This document shows, piece after piece, positions 1 to 10,259 of a stretch of 64,000 nucleotides of DNA. The position numbers were made by a program, and so were the translations under genes. The DNA is taken from contig CM075102.1 in NCBI GenBank assembly GCA_037576195.1, positions 35,088,745 to 35,152,744 on the forward strand, given 5' to 3'. This DNA is from Phytoseiulus persimilis. Taxonomy: Eukaryota; Arthropoda; Arachnida; Mesostigmata; Phytoseiidae. The notes under the pieces are model-generated. The model made no database searches. It saw only the letters and a program-made list of their open reading frames with translations, and was not told where the DNA came from. Position 1 is the stretch's first letter. The number at the start of each line of letters is the position of its first letter.

Positions 1-3000
1 ACCTTTCGACGGAGGAGGAATCCTGGTCTGCTGCCCGACGAACTCCAACAATCGCTCGCTTCCGCTAACATCAGAAGCAGAACGTTCCCCGAATTCCTCG
101 TGTCTCTTTTTTTTCCACCCCGGGAGCCCGGAGCGGAGGGTCTCGGTCCATCCGACTGACATCGATCTTTTCTTATATGGGTGGAAATAGCGAATGAGGA
201 ACTTCGGCGGAACGGATCAAGTCCATTTGCCTCGTGAAGTTTCCGTGGCCATACTTCCGACGAATGTTACCTACATCGGGGAATAGCGTCTTCGCAGCGA
301 ACTTCACAGGGTCGTCGGAGATCATCAGCTCCTTGCTGCTCCTCCGGAAGGAGTTCTCGAGCTGCTCTGACCATCGACGATTTCCCTTCATTTTCAGTCG
401 GCCAGCAAGCTGCCCTCAGCTCTGACCTCCGTTATAGGCTCCGAAATGCAGTCATGAGACTGAAATTGGAAAACCGAGGAGCTCCGAGCAGAGAGACTCC
501 CGAAATGGAGGATTTCTTCATGCTGTCCTGGGACTGTCAAAGTTTTGGTCCCGCACGGGGCTTGAACGGAATGGAAAGTCTCTCCCTCGTGAAACCTCGC
601 GGAGATTTCCTCGCGAACTCCATCCGAAGCTGCAAAACTCACCTGTTATTTTAGAAGCCTGATGATGTAGCAAGACCCAGAGGAGCACTCGCGAGAAATT
701 GTTCAACAAGGCTTCGTAAAACACTGGCTGATCGATGACCCCAGTCAAAACGTTCCGCGCAGACGAATACGTGACCACATGAGTCCTCGCACGGGGTCTG
801 AAGGTGTTGGCGGCGTGGGAGTTTAGGCAGCCTGCTTCCTCTTTGAGGAAGCAATCCTCGATGATTTCGTCCACCTTTAACGAGTGCTTCCAGTGATTGG
901 ACGGTGCGAGGAAAACCTCGGGCGTCATCATGGGGAGGCAGGGGAAAAATGCTAAATCACTGAGAGAACGACGGGAGGACTCTCGCTCTGGAAGAATCCC
1001 GTCTCTCGATGTGAAAGCGACCACTGTACCAGGCCCTCTGAATCGTAGGAGAAATCGTACTCACCTTGGCAGCTTCTAAGGTGTGACAAGAGGTCTCTTG
1101 AAGCTCGAGTCCCTTAGCCTCGAGGCAGCGGTACAAGAAGCCGGCTTCGATGACCCTGAAGAAGACCAGCCTGTTCTGATGACGTGCGAGGAAACACGAG
1201 CCCGCCGTCGAAGACCCCAGTAAGCCACGGCTCAGCGAGTTTTCCAACTGGGCAACGAGTCGGGGGATGAACTGCAAGCGGGGGACCTCAGTTACTTCCC
1301 TCTCACTTTTGAGAGCACTCGCGGAGCTCGTTCGGAAGCCATCGTGGTCTTCGAAAACAGCGCTTGGGTCGAGGGTGCTGTCCGCAAGCAACAGCGAGTG
1401 TCAAGGCGTGCTTTTCCCCGATGGTGAGGACTAATCAGATTTCCCACTAGCTCGGACTTCGCTCGTTTCCCTGCTATTCCCAGCTGATACGAGGCAGATA
1501 TCCAGAGGGTCATGAAAAGTCCAATAACTCTTGGCACGCCGCCCGCTGCAGTCGAGCGGGCAGCTAAGGGCACCCAGAGAAAAAGCAAACGAAACAACAA
1601 CTGGACGGCCGGACCTGCGAACAGAGTTCAGGAAATGGCGAGGCTGTCAGGCTGTTTACGCAAACATTGGAAAGGAAAGCCCGGCATCGTGACTGTATGA
1701 ATGAGAATGGGGAGAGCAAAGATTAGCGCTGGGAGAAAGAGCGAACTTATTACATATGTCGCTCATGTTCACCTGAGCGTAGAACACGACGTCACTCTTG
1801 ACCGCCGCAGTTTGAGCCGGGAGGCGCGTCGGCGCGTGTCCCATCTCCTGAGACCGATTCTCCTGCTCTCGTTCTGGTAAACACTGCTGCTGCTGTGGTG
1901 GCGGTGGTTGCTGCCGTAGTTGATGATGTTCGCGGAAAGCCCAGAAGCGACGTGGCCGCGGGAAGCCAGGAATAAACACAGGCAAAGAAAACAGGGCCAA
2001 AACCGGACTTTGCAGGAAAGCGGTAATGCCCGCCACGAACAAGATCCATGGGAATAGGATGACATTCAGTCCTGTAACAAATTGTTCGAGTCAGAGCCAC
2101 TCGGTCAGTCGGGGGCTTAATCTGCAGGGCAGCGCACAACAGCACTTGCGAGGCTCGCCGGCTCTCCATCGCCAGCCGTCGGACACCATGATTTCGACTT
2201 CTCTGTTAACTATTTTGAAACCAAACACGGACCCGGAAAACTTGAAGCGTAGTCGAAGAAAGAGAGAGAGAGAGAGAGAGGGGGGAGAGGGTCAATCAAA
2301 AGCTTGAAATCAAGTGCGTGGAACGTCGTAGGAGAAAAACCGCCGGCACTTCATGTTGGCGGCAACTCCATGGACATTTTCAAACGGTCTCAAGGAAATA
2401 GTGAGAGGGAGTTTTCGGAACGAGTGGAAAACAAGGAACAACAACAACTATTTTCATCTCCGGGCAGGAAGCGCTGCCTAGAAGGGGAGGGGAGCGGAGA
2501 CAAAGGGAGAGACGGCGCATCTTCGGATTGCCTCCGGAATGCATTGCTCAAGATACACGAGTTCCGGGTTCCGGTTGCAAACAAATGGACACTGGAAGAA
2601 CTCGCATCTGAATGCCTCTCAGAGCTTGAGTGCTCCTGCGAAAGGTCGAGGAGGGTGAATACCCTCGATGATGTACTTATTCTCATGTTCCGTCACGGGA
2701 AACTCACCGAAAAGCACCCAATTGTGCTCCAGACGCTGCTTGGGCACGAACACTGACGAAAACATAACGATGACGATCGTATAAAGTCGCTCAAGGAATC
2801 CAATCAGAGTCCGAAGAGAGATCGAAACTAGCGCGAACAGCGCGCAGAAGGGGGGAGCCATCAAATCGTCATTCGTTACTCTGAGGGTTACAGTTATAAT
2901 ACACACGAGGATCGAGTTCCGTGTTGACTGAAACACCTGAAACGGAACGGGAATCTGTTTATGGCTCTATTGATTCACATGAGAGCCCTACGGGTGCGGT

Positions 3001-6000
3001 TAGCTCATGCCTCCAGAGTCTCCAAGTGCCGAACGCCTGGCAGACGGCGCGCACGGCTGGGATGTTCTGGACTCTGGGGGCGGGATCCGAGTCACCCATA
3101 GACGCGAGCCACAAACCAACTCGAAAATCTAAGTCTTCGCCTCTCCCCGCAGAAGAACAGTTCGTTTGATGTGAGAACGTTGTTTTGAGCTCGTGCTCCA
3201 AGAACCTTCCCGGCTCTTTGAAGTACCTCAGGAAATGGAACCTCCTCGTGATTGCCGGCCGTTTGTTTCAACGGGCGAGGCCATACAGCGAGCCAGGACA
3301 GGAGCTTCCGAGGAATTCCCCCACCGTAAGTCTCTGCGAGGTTTTCTCTTCTCCGTCTCCCGTATTTCAGTTTTTTTGAGGAAGCAAGGAAGATAAATCC
3401 CTCGAACTGCTGAATCACTCTACTGTCAAGTGCGTCTCCTGGTGATGAGCCGTTCACGAACGGTCCGCCACTGGTTTGATTGCAACCTTTCGAATCGCAA
3501 AGCACCGACGGATTTCAGCTCCTATCTTACGCCCACGGTGGATTCGCTCTGATCCATCTCAGCATCCTTCCCTCCGGCCAAACTTCGTGGAAAGAAAGAA
3601 AAAATCGCCTGTGGCGACTCAGGCACTCACTTCGCGGTGCGCTTTTATGAGTGAAACCGTGATGAGAAACCTCCGCAATGCGGTCCCTCCATAGAAATCA
3701 CCGCTCGTCAGAAGCCAGCACATCATCGGCGGACACACTGGAATGGGAATAGGCGATTAATTTCCTCAAGACTGTTTCATTCCACACTAGCTGGTCTCAG
3801 ACCAGCACCCGACTGGGCCGTCTTCAAGGCACCCTGCAAAGTGCGGCCTTGATGATTCAGACAGCATTGACCTCAAGTTCTCGGTGAGATTTTCCGAAGA
3901 CGTGAGAACGGACCACTTCAGACGCTTTGTCAGGTTCCTGCCAGTTTCACGCCCTAATCCCGAGCCTTCGCAGATGTACGATCAGAACGTCGTCATCCGC
4001 CCTTTTTCTCGAGACCATGCGAGGAATATAATCCGGGAATCCATCGTATCCGGGGGGTTTTTCGAAGGTCTGGGATAACTTCGAGTCCGACGATACTTTG
4101 TGATTCCCATGGATCCCTCGTCCTCCACAGAGATTCACTCTACAACTTGCGGCAAGCGTCACGCCGATCCGATCAGCGGTTGTGGAGCCTACTTGAGGCG
4201 AAAAACAAACAGATCCTCGACTTTTGTATTTTCCACATATTCCATCCGCAGAGTCGTGATTCATCTTCGGGAGCAAAAGCTCAGAGGGATGGAACAGGCG
4301 GTGGCACGAGTCCCTCGAAGAGAGTCTCCGCGGAATCTCTCCTTTCTGCGAAGAATTACGTTCCAACGACTCCCAAACGCTGCACAATCAATGACGACTA
4401 TTAGCGGAGAATATCAGCTACACCACAGGATTGAGCGGAGACGAAGGCTCGAATAAATTTTTCGAGGCTCCGCTGAGTTAGTGTCATGATAGCGATCTAA
4501 TTTCCGCCGGACGGTATCGAATCGATTTTCGGCATTTATTCCGGGTATTAGCCGTGCCTCGAGTGGTAGGGAAACATCCACAGCGAGGCAGATAACTAGA
4601 AGCCGACTTCGAGCTCACAGTCATCGTCGCACGCTCCCCCCTAATCTAGAATATTTTCCGGGAATGCATCCGCTGCATCAACTGAACTCACCCGTATGAA
4701 TGAGCCCACCTTGGAGGATCAAGTTCGAAACACTTCCAAAAGTCATCCTCTGACGGGATTTGAAATTGCTCCAAATGGGATTCCTGATCAGCCCCCCCAG
4801 GACTGTGACTTTTTGTGCACAGGAATAGATCTCGGAGAAGAAGAGCGTCACAGCCAATATCGAGCCTATAGCTGACTCCGCCTTTCTGGACACGGAATTT
4901 TCTTTTACAGACACAGCCAGACACACTGTTAACGACAGACAGTGATGAAGTGCCAAGTAGAGCTTGCGCAAGTTGCCGAAATGTATCGATAGGAGGAAGC
5001 CGGCAATGCACGAGATGACGGCCAACGCGCTCCGAACGTAGAAGCAGATCACAGTGAGCACGAGAGAAACGAGAAGCTTCGTGTGGAGCCTGCGGAAGAG
5101 AAAGTTAGAGAGTTCGAAACTCCGGAAGCGCGCTCGATAACAGATTGAGGCCTCATCGACTCGCTCTCCAGAAAAACTCTTGGCTGCACATTTTCTTTCC
5201 AAGAGAGAATTATTCCCTCGTTTGGCTCGAGCCCGACTCTGCGTTCTACTCACGACAACTCGCTCGCAGTGGGCGATCCCCCGAAGACGGTCGAGGTAAT
5301 CCATTCTCCAAGCCAAAGCTTCAGGGCATCGAGCGGAGCCAGGACCCCGAGGAGCCACAGCAGTGGCAGCAGGCAGATAAATGCATCGACAACAGGAACC
5401 AGGAAATGGTTCATACTTTCCACAGGTACTTCTCGGAGGAAAATCGCGATCCCGACCAGGCACGCGAGATAAAACGGACGCATCAGCGGTTGGTGCCTAG
5501 AAGTGAATATTAACGACAAAATGTTATTTCAAAAAAGTTACTCGGAGCTCGACCGCCGCAGGCTGCGAAGCTTGATCGGAATATGTTCGGCAAGAGGAGC
5601 ACGACGGATTCCTGCATCTTGGTCGTCGAAGCCGAAAATAGATCATATCCAGTCGCAACTGCTGTTGTGTGCATCCGTGAAGCATACGGAGCTCGTTCAC
5701 GGTCGGGCCCTCCGGACAATGACCTCAAGAGTCAACGAACTCCCCAAACAAATTCACTTCTCGCTCGAATGTGCAACGAATCGAGGTGGAAGTCAAAGTC
5801 ATAAGACCATCGTTTGGGCCTGCAGAACTGCCTCCGATCTCTTCGGAATTTCCTTCTTTTCCCGATCAACCCAGAAGTTCCCCCGGGAGACGTTGCGCTG
5901 AATAGAGCGAGTTGAAAGCACGGAGGACTGCCAACAGAAATAATTAGGCACTGGCCTCGCGGCTCCGATTTCCGTGTTCGCCTCTATCCCATCATCTCCT

Positions 6001-9000
6001 GAATCGGGACGCAAAGTGGATCTGGTTCGCACCTCTCCTCGGTTATCGACGTTGGACCCATCCCACGCTTCCAGCGCATGACAGGAGGCGGGCACATACC
6101 GCTAATAACCTTTGATGAGCTGGTGTTAAAATAGTCGAGCGAAACGTCTGACAAATTACTTACCATGAGTCCTGATGAGCGTTCTGTGGGATCTGAAAAG
6201 TCGCGGTTTCTATGGGCGATTGCACAGCCAACGAGTGCATCGCAACACAATCTGTGATCCACAGCAGGTATCGAACAACCATTTCCAGACTCCATGGTGA
6301 AATGACCGCCCGGTGCTGAAATGCAAAGGTCAACATCGGTGAGCCACGGTTCTGACTCTAATCCATCGTCTGCTGTCAGCGCGGGTAATTGCGGCATAAA
6401 ACGGATTCGATTTATCTTTGAGAAGATATTGTCTGCTCGGTCGATCCCCTACTCGAGGGACCGGCGTGAGATCAGCAGAGTTTCCGGAACGCCGGATTCA
6501 TATGAGATGCGCTACTAGGTTACCGCAGGCGAATCCCGACCCACGCTGTATTGATGTTTCCCATGTGGGGATATCGGAGCGAACGACGCGATAGAGTTGC
6601 CGTGATCCTCCACAATGTACGACCCGGGTGTTGCTCAATTCTCGCTCTTGATCCAGCAGATCGTTCCAGCAGGTGGGAGTAACAAGGGGGACATCCTGTC
6701 AGTGATTGAAATTCCCCATTCAGCTTCCTGCCGGTGACGATAGAGCCAGAGGAGACTCTCTACCATAACCAGGGGCCGAAACAGTCGCGGCTCTGGCATG
6801 TGAAGCAGGGAGACGAAAGTCACATGGAGCTCCGAATAATGAGATCGAAGCGATAAGAGAAGCAAGTTCCAGGATCGTACTATCTGTTCCGTGTCGGAAG
6901 GGAAAAGTTCCAGGAAGAGAGCTTGACTCCGTTCGGTGGGAAAGAATAAGGAGAGAACGGGCTTCAGAGCAGCAAGCGGAGAGACTTTTGGGGTCTTAAT
7001 GATCCGCTGAGTTTTGAACATTGTCATGCTTTTAGAAAATAGAAGCGTTTAACGGCTGGAACCTTCTCGGATTCCATCCCTATCGAGCCTTCCGCGCCAT
7101 CATCTTAGAATAATCTCCAGCAAGTTTACTCAACCAGAATTGAGGAGGATTCTACATCTCCCTTCGTGCGGTTCCAGATTTTCCGGGTGAAAGCATCGAA
7201 TGCTCAAGTCCCGTGTGGGAGAGAGTTTGAAAGTGGAGGACCGCCCCTCCACTGACAGCGCGCGATACTTGCGGCCGTATCCGGAAAGAGCGCCCGGAGC
7301 AGAAGGGATGCGACTCGATCGAATCAGCTTGGAACGAGGTTTGAGAACATCGCAACATCTGAGGGGCTCAAACAGATTCTTCCGAGATACGCAACATCGC
7401 ATCTGCCCAACTCCGCTCGGAAATCTCCCATTGAGTTCGAGTATTGGTGACAACGATTCGTTCAGCACGTAATCATTTCGGCCCAGTCTCGGATCCAATT
7501 ATTTGCGGCGATACGTTAGGGATGGCTACATACCAGACAGGATCCAGATAACGGAGCCGCTTGCTTGCGCAGCGGTCGGCATTCCGCCAACTCGCCATTC
7601 ATTCAGCCGAGCACGTATGCGCAGCACGAGGCTTAGCAGACGCACCAAGACACAACCTCTTGCTGATGGCCACCCCATGGCGGGCGCCTCCTCCATCTGT
7701 ACCATAACCACCAAGTCCGGGTGACTTTTGAATTTTGAGGTGACAGATCTTTATGCCTGTTTCCCGGATTCGATCCCCGCTCACTGGTGCGGGTCGGACT
7801 CCCGTGGGCGGCGGGCTGCGCACAGTTTACAAAATTCCGCCCAACAGATGCTTACGAAAGATCCAGCAGGTCTTCTCCAGAAGTACACAATAGGTGGGTC
7901 TCACTCATGCGTAGCTCCAATGGTTCGAGAACCGTTTCGGAAGAATAATGGATGCGAGAGCGGAAAGAGTGGGCTCCGCTCATCTGCCGTCACGCGCGAC
8001 GGAGATCACTTTTATCGTTCAATTTTGAGCTTATTGCGCCAATTCAGGTCACCAGTCGCCGGGTCGGACATAATATAGAGTACAGACGGACTGAGATGCC
8101 GAACGAGGTACCCCAGGCCAAAAATGAATTCTCAACTTTCGTTGCTCCGTAGCGGAATCGCGGGAGCTCCCGAGTTCCAGGAGGGACGGAGTGCGGTCTG
8201 AGTGAGACGCGCTGCGAACTGTATTTTATGACTGGTCGGGATGGAGAAAGCTCGGAATATTCAGGGGATACCGGAGCTCATGAGGTTAGCAGCCGGAGTA
8301 CATGGCCGCTTCCGCTCCGTTCGTTGGAGATCCGATCGGAACGAGCAACGTCCGCATGCGGGAGGCGAGAAACAGAAATCAAGACCTCTGCACTGGACCA
8401 CGGTGCCGACAGAGCCTGATATGGATGAGTCTGAACCCGCAATAGCAAGGAGAGCTCCTTCAGCGCCGCGCGTCGCCAATTGGAAGCCGACGTCGGATGA
8501 GAAATATGGCGGCGTAGGGCTCCGACACCGTGGAATGCGTGACCGGGACAGTGCAGGAATGTCATCGAATCGAAGGCGTAGACAGCTACCGTTCAGTGCT
8601 CAGTCGTGTCTCGACTCGCGGAAAAAGGCTCATGAGAACAAAGTCGAAGCTCCACGCTCACCTGTTGCTCGGAAAGATCGGAAGTACATGGATCGAAATC
8701 CTTCACAATCATAACAGCTCTCACAACAGATTATTGAATCTTGCCAGGGCTGAGCGCGAATGAACTTACCGTCAACCAGAAATTCAGGTATTGAACTCCG
8801 AAATGGAGGACAGCTGCTGCCACCGCGTAGAGGAGGGCGTAGGTGAAAGGCTTCGGTTTGAATAAGAGCTGCGTCAAGGTGACTTCGTCCTAATGGGAGT
8901 GAGTTTTCGTAATAGCAGTAGAGTAGTCGTCTCAAGCGATATGAGGGGAGATCCGAAGGATGCTCGTGAACAATTTTCGGTCGGAAAAGCTGCGGATCTA

Positions 9001-10259
9001 TGTTCGGGAAGTACCTTCTCAGATTCGGGCGCCACCGCGTGGCTTCTCCTGTAGTTGAATATCAGCCAGTTGATGATGACGAACAGGAACGAGATCCCGG
9101 AAAATAGTCCGCAAGCGCAGAGGAAGTCGAGGAAGTAATGGCGGACGAGGCTATCCAACAGGATGCCTCCGACTATTAGAGGCCACCAGAACAGGATGCA
9201 TTCCAACAGCCAGAAGGATAGACGTGAACATCCCCGCACAGAATCTGGAGTGAATAGGTCAATGAGAGCACGCTGAGCATCCGTTGATATTGAACGCCCG
9301 AACTGCACTCTCGAGTCAAGACGGAATGTCCCATCCACTCTTAATGAGGAGATGATTGGGGTGAAATGAAGGACCAGGAGGAATTCCTCCGGAGCCTCTC
9401 GGACTGACGGCGTTCTCTGCGCCGCCATAGATCCGTCAGGAACGTCTTTGTGCGATTTTGCATAGTCTTCAATTCGAATCGAGCGCTGAGTCGAAATCGC
9501 GATCCATGATTTCTCAGATCGAAAGTTTGATAGTTTGAGCGGCTTCTGAGCAGCAGCGAACGGTTTCGAGCTGCCAGCGGAAGAAACGAAGCAATGAGAC
9601 TGCCCTGCGACACCGTGCGGTCAGTCACACCGGATCGTCACGAGCCCGGGCTCTCCTCCCGAGCATAGGAGGTGTGCGATCGAGACAGGCTGACTGGGGG
9701 ATACTTGGGGAACAAACGGAGATGCTGAACACTGAGAATGAGCCGTGCTCGAGCACGTAGGAGCCGCATCTTCCTGGACGAACGAGCCCCGATGGTTCCC
9801 AAACTCCACGTAAGTGTAGTGTCTTGGGAACATCTCTATCGCAAAAGCCTGAGAATTTTCTCCACCGATGAAGGTGGCGGCTCCCAGGTCTCGGGGGTCA
9901 CTGGCAGGGAATTCCCGAATTTTGTTCCTCAATGCGTTCTCATGTTGAATAATTCACTAGTAGAGTTTTTTTTTGCCAAGAAGCGTTACCGGATCCAAGT
10001 CTGATCATTTGTCTGTGCCACAGAGCTGAAGCTGGGGATAGGGTAGCCGTACGATAGTAACGAATTGATGAGAGAATGCATTCAGCACACCTGGAGGTTG
10101 GCGTCATTACTGCACGACTCGGTCACTCTTGCAGTTGAAAGCTCTGCGATCGAGACAAAGAAGCTCACCTGGAGGCCAACGCACTCCGCCCGCAGCAGTT
10201 GAGAACAGTCGAGCCGCTACGAAACTTCCTTTGTAGCTACTCACTAAAGGATTCCCCAT
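1..10259 (-). CDS. PCNX4: Pecanex-like protein 4 (PCNX4), gene model, 3' part missing
   Basis: Multi-pass membrane protein of the pecanex family; its biochemical role is not established (the better-known fly pecanex is linked to Notch signalling, but PCNX4 is a separate branch). Eleven exons join with consistent phase over 2356 coding bases (785 codons): 10259-10169, 9244-9015, 8889-8770, 6315-6164, 5496-5254, 5089-4692, 3140-2992, 2927-2708, 2071-1773, 1286-1065, 874-643. Landmarks I recognise from vertebrate PCNX4: the start MGNPL..YK, ETATFQ, PLMRP.Y, PLDAL.LW, RNP, LP.WLLG-type hydrophobic helices, FSLPVF.PGFPRP, GLELQETSCHT and ARNVL.G.ID. A further exon ending at 275 resembles the region before the DWY motif. 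The remaining C-terminal third lies beyond base 1. The start codon has G at -3 and +4. Order and spacing of landmarks match the vertebrate protein, so I am confident of the family and of orthology to the PCNX4 branch. Confidence 0.9.
275..390 (-). CDS. PCNX4: Probable PCNX4 C-terminal exon, 5' boundary uncertain
   Basis: An open frame encodes RRWSEQLENSFRRSS, DDPVKFAAKTLFPD and then a donor gtaggt. TLFPD sits where vertebrate PCNX4 has SLFPEDW, so the next exon would be expected to start with Trp. The 5' splice acceptor is not clear: the upstream frame at about 600-430 (SVFQFQSHDCISEP) could be another exon of the variable region, but the gap between the two is too short for a normal intron here. 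Confidence 0.5.
643..874 (-). CDS. PCNX4: PCNX4 exon 11 (ARNVLTGVID motif)
   Basis: Starts VDEIIEDCFLKEE and contains TYSSARNVLTGVID and NNFSRVLLWVLLHH, matching VDEVFEDAF, SDARNVLSGIID and the KVLVWILV helix of vertebrate PCNX4. Donor gtgagt follows ASKIT with one leftover base. Confidence 0.93.
1065..1286 (-). CDS. PCNX4: PCNX4 exon 10 (GLELQETSCHT motif)
   Basis: Phase 0 on both sides. Starts VPRLQFIPRLVAQLENSLSR and contains ARHQNRLVFFRVIEAGFLY and GLELQETSCHTLEAAK. The GLELQETSCHT string is identical to the vertebrate protein as I remember it. Donor gtgagt; acceptor gtaactgag is weak in pyrimidines but required by the alignment. Confidence 0.95.
1773..2071 (-). CDS. PCNX4: PCNX4 exon 9 (GFPRP motif and Q/P-rich insert)
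   Basis: Acceptor caatttgttacag, donor gtgaac. Starts LNVILFPWILFVAG, then SPVLALFSLPVFIPGFPRP, one of the best conserved stretches of the family, and ends DVVFYAQ (vertebrate DTVYYYQ). Between them lie about 50 residues rich in Gln and Pro (QQPPPPQQQQ), where the vertebrate loop has about 15. Confidence 0.93.
2260..2289 (+). repeat. (GA)n microsatellite in PCNX4 intron
   Basis: About ten AG units followed by a G-rich end, between PCNX4 exons 8 and 9. Confidence 0.9.
2708..2927 (-). CDS. PCNX4: PCNX4 exon 8
   Basis: Acceptor caggtgtttcag, donor gtgagt; only 64 bases of intron separate it from exon 7. Encodes RNSILVCIITVTLRV, then ALFALVSISLRTLIGFLERL and a hydrophobic helix YTIVIVMFSSVFV ending at HNWVLF. 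Position and pattern fit the FISKLQFAVTVLL-type helix of vertebrate PCNX4. Confidence 0.88.
2992..3140 (-). CDS. PCNX4: PCNX4 exon 7
   Basis: Encodes DFRVGLWLASMGDSDPAPR then AVRAVCQAFGTWRLWRHEL, matching the family's short helix and the F.R.W region. The acceptor (gggagag) was picked because only it keeps phase with exon 6; its pyrimidine tract is modest. Donor gtaggg. Confidence 0.78.
4692..5089 (-). CDS. PCNX4: PCNX4 exon 6
   Basis: Acceptor ctcttccgcag, donor gtgagt. Encodes several hydrophobic helices (LLVSLVLTVICFYV, VISCIAGFLLSIHFG, SAIGSILAVTLFFSEIY) and ends with VLGGLIRNPIWSNF, equivalent to the I..FRNPF stretch of the vertebrate protein. An earlier GT in the same frame (CAAG/GTGGGC) is a possible alternative donor. 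Confidence 0.9.
5254..5496 (-). CDS. PCNX4: PCNX4 exon 5 (PLMRP...PLDAL)
   Basis: Acceptor cacttctag, donor gtgagt. Encodes HQPLMRPFYLACLVGIAIF, then a helix around DAFICLLPLLWLLGVLAPLD and ALKLWLGEW, then FGGSPTASELS. The pattern PLMRP.Y ... LPFLWALG.L.P.DAL.LW is a strong family signature. Confidence 0.95.
6164..6315 (-). CDS. PCNX4: PCNX4 exon 4 (ETATFQ motif)
   Basis: Acceptor tttgcatttcag, donor gtaagt. The correct frame has no long open reading frame around it, but it encodes MVVRYLLWITDCVAMHSLAV then ETATFQ, a short string shared with vertebrate PCNX4. Two leftover bases (TG) plus G of the next exon give Trp directly before HQPLMRP. Confidence 0.85.
6316..8769 (-). other. PCNX4 intron 3, 2.45 kb
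   Basis: Largest PCNX4 intron. An open frame at 7027-6635 (minus) has a Leu/Ser-rich sequence but does not match the family and would break phase between exons 3 and 4. No other gene recognised inside. Confidence 0.6.
8770..8889 (-). CDS. PCNX4: PCNX4 exon 3
   Basis: Exactly forty codons, phase 0 on both sides, acceptor ctcccattag, donor gtaagt. Encodes DEVTLTQLLFKPKPF then a helix YALLYAVAAAVLHFGVQYL, in the place of the third membrane segment of the family. Confidence 0.88.
9015..9244 (-). CDS. PCNX4: PCNX4 exon 2, first membrane helices
   Basis: Acceptor after a pyrimidine tract ending ctccag; donor gtactt. Encodes two hydrophobic helices (LSFWLLECILFWWPLIVGG and GLFSGISFLFVIINWLIF) followed by a charged loop ending PESEK. 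These match the first membrane pair of PCNX4. Confidence 0.88.
10169..10259 (-). CDS. PCNX4: PCNX4 coding exon 1 (start codon)
   Basis: Thirty codons plus one base, beginning MGNPLVSSYK and containing R.F.T..GG.R, which parallels the vertebrate N-terminus (MG.D.PL..YK..F..R.F..T..GG). Donor gtgagc follows. The leftover G pairs with AT of the next exon to give Asp. It is too short to be seen as a long open frame; I chose this start because of the N-terminal match and correct phase. Confidence 0.82.

Noticed and set aside
4678..5463. Single 261-codon minus frame
   Set aside because: Its first half is the wrong frame of PCNX4 exon 5 plus an intron; only 5089-4692 is coding in that frame.
6635..7027. 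130-codon minus frame inside PCNX4 intron 3
   Set aside because: Leu-rich but does not match PCNX4, and inserting it would break the phase between exons 3 and 4.
9621..9932. Minus frame considered as the PCNX4 N-terminus
   Set aside because: The exon at 10259-10169 matches the family start far better and has the right phase and donor.
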